From the NCBI GenBank assembly GCA_032622095.1, contig CP136067.1, positions 122,735,030 to 122,799,029 of the forward strand: a stretch of DNA of 64,000 nt. Direction: 5' to 3'. This DNA is from Siphonodentalium dalli. Its lineage: Eukaryota > Mollusca > Scaphopoda > Gadilida > Siphonodentaliidae. The notes under the pieces were generated by a model. It worked only from the letters and a program-made list of their open reading frames with translations. It made no database searches and was not told the DNA's origin. Position numbers and translations under genes: made by a program. Positions 56,035 through 64,000 of this stretch are shown here, in pieces (within the stretch, counting starts at the first letter, position 1; each line of letters starts with the position of its first letter).

Positions 56035-57185
56035 TTTAGGACATGGGAATTTTAATTTTTATTTTGTGGCCACGAAATACTAATTCGTGGCCACGAAATA
56101 ACTATTTTGTAATAACTAATTCGTGGCCAAGAAATAACCAATTCGTGGCCACGAAATAACTGATTGACCTTTGCATATATCCAGATACATTTACGATATG
56201 GTTACACTAAGTTGATGTTTTAGAAACAATGCGTACGATCGCAGAGAAGCTACTATAAACCCCTTATGGCGTGGGACCCGGGTTCTATGGGGATATGAAC
56301 GTCCGATATAAACTAGCCAGGGAAAATGGGGAAACACGGGTCAGGTGACTCCAAGACAACCTGAATATTTATTAGTTTTTACCACAAGAGATTGAATGGG
56401 AATGACATTTCTCTCGGCATATTGGCCAATTTAAGTCAAATAAGGGGTTTTGTAGGGTGGGCCCAAAAACAAACTTATAAATATTCATCCTTTCAACCAT
56501 ACCAGATCCAAAATGGTCGCCGCTCAGAAAAGGTCAAATAGGGTACACATTATTTCTCGGTCACTTGAACGATATAGATCAAATAAAGGGTGTTGTACCG
56601 TGGCTCGCAAAGCAAGCTAAATTTTCACACCTTCAGCCCACTCGAGCGAAAATGATAACTAATCAGAGGGGTCCATATATGGTACCATGCAATCCCCCCC
56701 CCCATTTTATGTCGAATACAGTGTATTGTAGGCTGACCCCTGAGACAAACTAAATATTCACCCGCTTTCACCATCCCCGATCCAAAATGGCCGCCCAAAA
56801 TATGGCACCTATACAATTGCTCGGCCCTTATCCGTTTGATGTGGTATAATTGGTGATGTAGGGTGGCCCCAAGATATACTGAATGTCGGGGATGGCTATT
56901 TAACCCCCCCCCCCCCCCAGGACGGCGGCAACTTTGGATCGGGTTGGTGATTACTTAATTTGTTTTACAGGCCACCCCATAACACCCTTTATCTCAAATC
57001 GCCGTGGCTCATGCCAAGATGGTGGACAACAACAACCAGATCATTTCTATCAGCTTCCATTACAACAATGGGACTGATGATCGTATATCACAATTAGTTA
57101 TTTCGTGGCCACGAATTAGTTATTTCGTGGCCACGAATTAGTATTTCGTGGCCATGAAATACAAAAAATATTCCCATGTCCTAAA
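56035..57185. mobile_element. Foldback element with CGTGGCCACGAAATA arrays
   Basis: The ends TTTAGGACATGGGAA and its inverse are followed by four copies (left) and three copies (right) of TTCGTGGCCACGAAATA. The inside contains three or four diverged ~230-bp repeats (GTAGGGTGGCCC.A, AAATATTCA, GATCCAAAATGGCCGCC) and two C runs. Confidence 0.8.
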
Positions 57186-57397
57186 AGTTTTGACTGACAC
57201 TTACATAAATATGACTCGCAGATTTGTTAGCACACAACTCCGTATTATGCGGTACTTCGTCCTGGTAATAAACATTAATTTTGTCAATTGATGAAAAAAC
57301 ACCATCAATCAATTTTACAACGATATCCTGAAACTTTAGTCTTGATAAACATTACATTTCCAGAATAGTGGACATTATCACTGAAGCACGTGATTGT

Positions 57398-58739
57398 TAG
57401 AGCTGAAACGGTTGGACGGTTAACCGGTTAGCATCCGGTTAGCGACGTAACCGGTTAGAAAAAAATGAACCGGACGTAACCGCAATCCGTTGTCAGTTGA
57501 ATGTGAACGTGAATAATCCTCAAAATATTAGGTTAAATGATGCAAAACTAATACTAAATCCCGTGTCACCGATAGTAGAGTGCAATGCAAGCATTAATTG
57601 GTACACGCGGTAGTATCAGATACTTAGTAGCAATTCTCGAACTGTCTGGAAGTGTCGGCGACCTTCAATCAATTCCGACCCTTTGAAGTTTTCTTCCGAC
57701 AAAAGCACGTGTGCAGTCACTGTGTATCAAGTCTGAATGCACACAAGGAATTGACAACGTAAAAGTGGCGTTGTGTGGCAATGCGTGCTTTCGTAACGTA
57801 ATAGTTAATACTGCACGAAGCAACATGGATTCAAATTGGAACCACACCACGACATACTATATATAAAACTGTTTTACAGTGGGGTTTATAAAAACTATGT
57901 AAGTCGACAAAGTTTGAAGATTGAGATCAGCTGCACAATGTCTTCACTCTTCCCCATTCTTCCTCCCTGTTGTGATTTAATATGATCAATTCAATTGAGT
58001 GACCAACAGACATCGTAGTTGAAGCAACCCAAAACTTCTTCAATAATCTTCCCTTTTATCAAGGAAATTGATGCTCCATGCTACTCTGTAACTGGTTGTG
58101 CCTGTGGGACTAATTAACACTCAATTTGGCAGTAATTGCTATATGTTAAGTGATTGCATACTAAAACCGAAACCGAAACGTAAATTATATAACCTCCCAA
58201 CACTAGTGTCTGCTATCATGATACAGACGAATAGCTCGAATACTGAATAGGACTGCGAGTCTGACCTAACTGACCTTCCTTTTTGTTCTCTAGTTATTAC
58301 TTTCTTGTCTTTATATATAATGCATTGGAGGATATACCAATGATGATAAATGATATATTACAGATCTTTAATATATAGTGTTGTTACTCGTTTTACCAAT
58401 ACCCATACTGTTTTACTCGTTTTACAAATGCCCAAACATATGCTGATCACGGCAAATAAGCGATCTCTCCTGCCATTCACAAATTTCACTTGCTCATTCC
58501 CCATCACGAGAGCCAGCAAAAGAACAGTGAATGCGTGTTTTTGAATATCGTTAAATGCCGTGAATAAGGTCTTTATTTCAGCTACTACTTCTCACCTAGG
58601 TTTGTCCCTGGAGAATGGCATAATGTCAACATAATTAGTGTGAGAGAAGTCCGCTAGAAATTTAGCGGTTAACCGGTTGAAATCCGGTTAACCCCGATGG
58701 TTAACCGGTTAGAAGAATGGGTCAACCGTTTCAGCTCTA
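57398..58739. mobile_element. Non-autonomous hAT transposon with perfect 8-bp TSD
   Basis: It starts TAGAGCTGAAACGGTT and ends AACCGTTTCAGCTCTA. GTGATTGT lies immediately outside both (57390-57397, 58740-58747). YAGRGCTG-like ends and an 8-bp duplication define hAT. Subterminal GGTTAACCGGTTA motifs are repeated at both sides (about five left, four right), likely transposase-binding repeats. The 1.3-kb body has no DDE or BED-finger frame. Confidence 0.92.
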
Positions 58740-59044
58740 GTGATTGTGATGTATATGATTGATGTGAACCACATTTTTTTTTATCAACTACTGTATCTGG
58801 TGGCCTGACTATATTGAAAGTTAATTTTGTAAAATCACATGTAATTACGATAGATTACATGTAAGAGGCATGAATATATGATAGCCATTAAGTTCCACCA
58901 CTGTGAACATTTGAGTAAATTGTCAAACTCTCTATAGGGTCCAACGTTAGTTCTGTTCGCAACTGTAGTACTATACCCGCGGAGACTTATTTGACAACAC
59001 CATTCTCAAAAATACATTTCAGAGTCATAGTTGACATATGTGCA

Positions 59045-60010
59045 TAATTTCAACTCGCGCAATTCATGAAAAGGCTAATCGTGTCGAAGTTAATATCTGT
59101 ATAATCGGGAAACGCTCTTTATTTATTTTTTAAAACCGTCCAAACAATTGTTTCCACTAAAATGTCAGACTGGAAACAAGTAGACTCTGAAAGCAGACCG
59201 CCATATTTGACACTTTTGTTAATTTCAACTCGCACAGTCCACCAGAAAGTTAGTTATGAGGATTAATATGTGTATAATAAGCAAACGCTCTTTAAATTCT
59301 TAAAACAGTCCAAAAAAACTTTTTTCCAATAAAATTTCAACTGGACACAGGCAAACTCTGAAAGTAGTCACGCTATTGATAAATAAACCAATTGCATGTC
59401 GTCTTAGACAATCCGAAATGGCGCTACCATTGTTTTCGACCAAAGGAATCTGACTTGTGAAATCAGCGAGGGTGGGGGTAGGGTTAGCTTTTCTGCGATC
59501 TCTTTACCAAAAATCGATGTATCAAAGTTTTGTTTGTGGCATATGATCAAGATATCCTTGTAGATTGTTCATGTTCGTCTATATGTTATGTAGCTGATTC
59601 TAAGAACATACAATACCTTAATATTTGGAAAAGAACATTGAAAATGCAGTCATAAATACAATTCATCTGATGATTTTATGATAAAATTCCTTATTAAGAT
59701 ATGTAATTAAGTAATTTGTGGCAAGAGCTCCCCATGTTTTTCGATTTCCATGAACAAAGAAAGCCACTTATCGAACTTGCTATGCGTAATAGCATGTTTT
59801 TATTACCAGGTGGACGGGGAAAAAATGGAGGGGTACACAAACAAAAGCCTCACACAAACCTGTTTCCACTAAAATATCAAGCTGGAAACAGGTAGATTCT
59901 GAAAATAGACACACTGGTGGTATAGAAACTGTTCTCATATCGCTTTTAACATTCCGAAAACGCGCGACCATTTTTTTCGACATAAGGAATCCGACTATAT
60001 CGGAATTGCA
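59045..60010. repeat. Diverged dispersed repeat, three partial copies
   Basis: TTTCCACTAAAATRTCA followed by CTGGAAACAGGTAGA.TCTGAAA occurs at about 59150, 59320 and 59855. TAATTTCAACTCGC and AAACGCTCTTTA recur in the first two, about 170 bases apart. AAGGAATC.GACT follows in the last two. Confidence 0.6.
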
Positions 60011-60139
60011 ACTGGAACTGCATGTGTTTACATACGTTTTTTAAAGGAAATAAGGAAGCATACAGGAAATGTTTGTGAACAGAAGCATGTTAGAAGAAAT
60101 AACCATGTATGTGGGGGGTTGAAATGAAGATTCATATTA

Positions 60140-60240
60140 GGGCCCTGTGTTTTCATTTCGAATCGAATCTTGAATCGAATCAGGCAAATGATTCAAAATC
60201 GAATCGAATCTCGAATCGAATCATTGTTACTGAGCCAATC
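60140..60240 (+). mobile_element. Single end of the TAGGG / GAATCGAATC element family
   Basis: TAGGGCCCTGTGTTTTCATT then six GAATCGAATC-like repeats. It corresponds to the right end of 12014-12519. No partner end was found in the window. Confidence 0.5.
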
Positions 60241-60396
60241 GAGTTCAAATACATAGAACTTTGAACTGTTGAAGAAACACCTCAAATTGCGTGGCGAATA
60301 ATGCCTAGTGATCGTCGATGTAACTAGTGCAATATGTGTCGATTATGCTCTTATCTAGACATCTGTGTCTAAGAAATTGTTGAGTACAGATATAAA

Positions 60397-61603
60397 CAGG
60401 TCTGGCAAATGTGCGAATACAGCTACAATAGCTGTATTCAGCTAACCTACTAGTAGCTGTATTCAGCTATATATTATACTCTCAAACCGGCTGTTTTTCG
60501 ATAATAAATTAGAAGCGCTAATTTGCGCATCAAAATTAGGCTACCCTATTCTCCGGTCACCCTCAACCAAATCAAAATCGTCGCTTGTGTACTGACAAAG
60601 TGTTGCCTTTTGTCGACACGGCGATGGTGATTATGTGTGAAAACTTACTACGGCGGTCGATGTCGGTCATGACGGTTAATAACTCTCTTATGCAATGCGG
60701 AATACCTTGAAAATACATTAAATACAATATTTATCACCGAAGATGGAACATCTTAATCATTCCCGGAAGTATCAATATGATGCTGCTAAAACGCAGTTTG
60801 GTTGGCGCGTTAAAACAGGTAAAAAGGGGAACATCTCTAGCCAGAGTTTAACCGAGCGAGTTCCACTCACTGCTTTAGCTGATTCTCTCCAAAAATACGG
60901 AAACGCATACATGTATGTCGAATCGCGAAAATACAAATACCAATGTTATGTTTAGTAAGTTTTCACACATTATATATTATCCTGCCAAAACAGATTGAAT
61001 AGTTCTGACTCGCTAACGACCAGGACTTCATGTTTGAAATACTTCAGAAATTATATACAAGTGTAAGTCGCATTTTCATTTCAGTTGTCCCTATGTTGTG
61101 CCATACATTTGCAATATGCCGCACAATATCTGTATATACCGTTATGAATAGTTACCAGTATCGCTCACAAACCGCTGGTGGTATGAAATTCTAAATGCTA
61201 AGATATAGGTACACCATTCTAACGCCCCCTACCGGTTTAGCATCGGGAAGTAGTAAACGAGTGTTTGGGATGAATTTGATCTTTATTTTATAAGTTAGTT
61301 AATGAATGCATTTGCAGAAAATAGTCCCCAGAATATTTACTGACATCGACCACTGTAGTAAGTTTTCACACAAAATCAGAATTGCCGTGTCGACAAAAGG
61401 CAACACTTTGTCAGAACACAAGCGACGATTTTGATTTGGTTGAGGGTGACCGGAGAATATGGTAGCCTAATTTTGATGCGCAAATTAGCGCTTCTAGTTT
61501 ATTATCGAAAAACAGCCGGTTTGAGAGTATAATATATAGCTGAATACAGCTAGGTTAGCTGAATACAGCTATTGTAGCTGTATTCTCACATTTGCCAGAC
61601 CTG
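60397..61603. mobile_element. Transposon with ~270-bp inverted repeats (CAGGTCTGGCAAATGTG), 5-bp TSD
   Basis: Arms 60397-60677 and 61330-61603 are almost perfect inverses (AATACAGCTACAATAGCTG, CAAACCGGCTGTTTTTCGAT, AGTGTTGCCTTTTGTCGAC). ATAAA flanks both sides (60392-60396, 61604-61608). It is inserted inside the left target duplication of element C: 60389-60396 plus 61609 together make GATATAAAG. Confidence 0.85.
60743..60955 (+). CDS. 70-codon ORF inside the long-TIR transposon
   Basis: Begins MEHLNHSRKYQYDAAKTQFG and continues WRVKTG, where a GTAAAAAG donor-like site occurs. Without splicing it runs on for another 45 codons (TERVPLTALADSLQKYGN ...). The composition is protein-like and the A-rich leader (ATCACCGAAG before the ATG) is plausible. 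It lies in the unique centre of the element, so it may be a captured host exon or the N-terminus of the element's own lost protein. No family is recognised. Confidence 0.3.
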   Translation: MEHLNHSRKYQYDAAKTQFGWRVKTGKKGNISSQSLTERVPLTALADSLQKYGNAYMYVESRKYKYQCYV

Positions 61604-61609
61604 ATAAAG

Positions 61610-63334
61610 GGGTCACCCTATTTACCGAGAACAACCGAGAACAAGGTTTAAAATGCCTTATATACATTAAATATAGTGTTTTATTTGAAATATCTACAGT
61701 AGACATCAATATTTTCATTAAAATGTTTACTTTTATGCATTTAACCAACATATTGTTAACAAATTGTAAGCGCCACCGAGCGACGATCTCGTTTAACATA
61801 CAGCGTATCGGCTTAATTAATTAAGCTTGTTCTCGGTTTGTAGTGTCTTCTTGGTTTAATAATTAAGCTTGTTCTCGGTTTGTAGTGTCTTCTCGGTTTG
61901 ACACGAATTTAAACTTCCATCAGCATTTATCCGTGCCCCTATGTTTTGTTTAAAGTGCTTGTGATGTTTCACTTATTACAGCACTCGAGCTCCACCATTT
62001 GAGACTCAGCACATTTACCCCATCTAAGGGGAGTGTGTGACATTGCCCTTTGGGACTTTTTTAGCAAAACAGTCGAAGGCGCTGATACGAATTGTAGAAT
62101 TTGTTTTAGACGTCTATCTCTTCGTTCCGGTGGCAAGTTTACCCAAATTTGATGTCTTACTTTGAATTTTTCCGCTAACTGAAAGTCATCAGTTGAGTGC
62201 AGCGCACTTCTAATATCCCTGAGTTGATCATTTACAATTTCATAAAATCTGTCTGTTAAGTCTGGGAGTTTTAATATTTTCCAATCGGTTGATAATTTAC
62301 CAATATTATTCATTGATTCACAATTGTTATTAGTCCAAAATTTAGGAATGTTTTTATTTTGCTTTCGAGCGTCAAATATTTTAGTTCGTAATCTCGACAT
62401 GAATGAATTTGTCAAATATCGTCTGTTTTGCGTAAGCATGTCAGCTTCTGTCTCATCATATGTCTGTCATTGTCAATTGTCAGAAGTCCAGTCTTTGTAT
62501 TGAAAACCTTATTGATTACTTTTTGCACAGTCTCGTCATTGTCGGTCTTTGTTAGATTATGGAGAAGATTGTCCTTAAGATGGCGTGTGCATAACTTGTA
62601 TGCGTGCTGTTTGGAAAACAAGATGTTATGGCATTCACAAGTTACAATTCATCACCAGTTCCAAATGTTACTTTATCTTGTGAAATGCCTGCTAATTTAC
62701 TTGATAAATAAGATAAAAACCGATGGTAAGATTAAAAAGTACCATCCCAATGCAAAAATAAAGGTCCTAAAAGTATTGGTGGATCTGAAGTTGATTTCCT
62801 TATAATATTAGGGTTTTTAAACATAATAGTTGTTACACAGCAAGATGCAAGATTAAATGTTCCGTCGATACCAATTATAGATCCAGATTCAATTGCTGAT
62901 TTGAGAAGTAGGATTTGTTCTTCCAAGTGACAGATTACAGAACGTGGTTTTTTTTGCATCAGTTGTAATTATTTCTTTAATATATTTCTCACCTACAATG
63001 TTATGCACTCACACATCGCAGTGATTAACAAACAGTAACACATATTAGTGTACACAACTCAATTAATTATAATCACCAAACAGACCCAGGTCCCGTTAAT
63101 TAACACTTAGGCATGACTTTTGCCTTTGTGTTACCGCCAGCCGAGAACATGACGGCGATGTTTCAAGTTCTCGGTATACGTAAAATAACAACATATATGT
63201 CATTTAAATGGTCAAATATGGTACAATATCTACTTAAGAGTGATATATACACTATACTTTGACATTATTATGACTTATTTATTAATTTTGGACTTGTTCT
63301 CTGTTCTCGGTTGTTCTCGGTAAATAGGAGGTCC
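61610..63334 (-). mobile_element. MULE-like element C (ACCGAGAACAACCGAGAACA ends), 9-bp TSD
   Basis: The ends share CCTATTTACCGAGAACAACC and then CGAGAACA. Further GTTCTCGG motifs lie 200-260 bases inward at the left and 150-190 bases inward at the right. Right flank: GATATAAAG (63335-63343). The left copy is the same nine bases once the later insertion at 60397-61603 is removed. A 9-bp duplication is the MULE hallmark. It carries a decayed DDE transposase on the - strand. Confidence 0.85.
61969..62960 (-). pseudogene. MULE-type DDE transposase, decayed
   Basis: Reading leftwards: SIIGIDGTFNLASCCVTTIM (first catalytic D near 62865), LLGPLFLHWDGTF, stop, FLSYLSSKLAGISQDKVTFG, GTGDEL (second D, near 62650), stop, AITSCFPNS. 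After a shift it continues HAYKLCTRHLKDNLLHNL, then FMSRLRTKIFDARKQN, FWTNNNCESMNNIGK (E near 62318), LPDLTDRFYEIVNDQLRD. The spacing D ... D-x2-(E)...(A)I...FP...LC.RHL ... E is that of Mutator-like transposases. At least two in-frame stops and one frameshift make it inactive. The basic LTIPKT tail found in elements A and B is not preserved: the end reads RAMSHTPLRWGKC instead. Confidence 0.78.
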
Positions 63335-63513
63335 GATATAAAGAGCATACATGCATGAGAGAACCAATGTCGACGTAAATACGGACAAGCGTACCACGTG
63401 ATGCCTGTTTCATTTCGTTGAATTGTACATGTACACTTGCGATGATTGTGTTGTCTGTCGCTTGAACTGACAGACTAACCGGACAATGTTTACAAAAATA
63501 CTCAGGACTTAGG

Positions 63514-64000
63514 TGACGTTTACACATAGCCGGTGAAGCCGTTACCCGGCGAACCCGTTAGCCGGCGAAGGTTGGGCAGAGTGTTTACACATCGCCGGCG
63601 AAGATACACATATATTCATGTGTCTCCTTTACTTGTTAATAGTTTTCGTTTTAGTTCTCACTGAACTGCAATATGATATTGCTGTACACCTGTAAACATC
63701 TAGCCGCTTCCTGTTAGAGATATGGTTGCGCAGTATAGTGAAATGAAACTTTTTAGAAATGGAAATGCCGAAATTATTAATATCCAACTCAAACTTTCAG
63801 GTATTGCTATTGGTAATTTTATAGATATTTAAAAAACATTGTTAATGGTTTGTTTGGGTTCATATACAGCCTGTGAAGTGAGTGTCGCACTAAAGGCATA
63901 GACATTGTCAGTTTTTAGATCTTTTCGTCGCATACATCTACAAATTGGTGTCTAATCATTCGGATTGGATTTTATATTATACTAGAAGGTGACCCGACTT
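63514..64000 (+). mobile_element. Left end of an unfinished GTTTACACATAGCCGG element
   Basis: GGTGACGTTTACACATAGCC is followed by repeated GTTTACACATCGCCGGCGAA and CCGTTA.CCGGCGAA motifs, typical of an inverted-repeat element's end. The partner end would lie outside the window. The last bases (ACTAGAAGGTGACCCGACTT) may belong to a further repeat. Confidence 0.4.

Overview
This is nuclear DNA from an animal, most likely a marine invertebrate (a lophotrochozoan such as a mollusc or brachiopod, or an invertebrate deuterostome). Evidence: short exons with GT/AG borders in kilobase-scale introns, A+T-rich sequence, a CR1/Jockey-type LINE tail, many TTAA- and TA-flanked MITEs, and transposon protein families (SWIM, PHD, OTU, MULE-type DDE) typical of such genomes. 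The species cannot be fixed from the sequence alone.

Layout. 1-8.8 kb: part of an unidentified host gene on the + strand. Four small exons (381-434, 2949-3041, 4192-4287, 8722-8802) are all phase 0 and open; the introns are filled with MITEs, a LINE tail and a ~163-bp tandem array. A possible last exon lies at 25459-25557. 9-26.5 kb: no convincing gene. The stretch is a mosaic of foldback MITEs: four TTAA families (piggyBac-like ends), a TA-flanked full palindrome, an 8-bp-TSD family (hAT-like) and a PIF/Harbinger-like element, plus a 32-bp minisatellite. 26.8-35.25 kb: one composite element of about 8.45 kb, with ~50-bp inverted ends and a 10-bp direct repeat at both borders. It holds two almost identical 962-bp copies of a SWIM zinc-finger exon region and a nested ~4.8-kb inverted repeat. 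35.3-39.7 kb: nested foldback elements built on CTTAAG, TTAA and GGTATACC palindromes.

40.3-63.3 kb: four copies of related MULE-like transposons (40275-43050, 50240-52225, 53490-55647, 61610-63334). They have CGAACA- or CGAGAACA-rich ends and 8- to 10-bp target duplications. Between them they carry remnants of a PHD finger, an OTU cysteine-protease domain and a MULE-type DDE transposase. Between the first two sits a ~2.13-kb tandem repeat (43100-50220, four units). A small open frame for a putative secreted Cys-containing protein lies at 53017-53316 (- strand). A non-autonomous hAT with a perfect 8-bp TSD lies at 57398-58739.

Nearly every recognisable coding sequence except the four host exons and perhaps the small secreted protein is a transposon relic. 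The window is best read as a gene-poor, transposon-built region. The most interesting content is the PHD/OTU/DDE transposon group and the large SWIM-bearing composite element.
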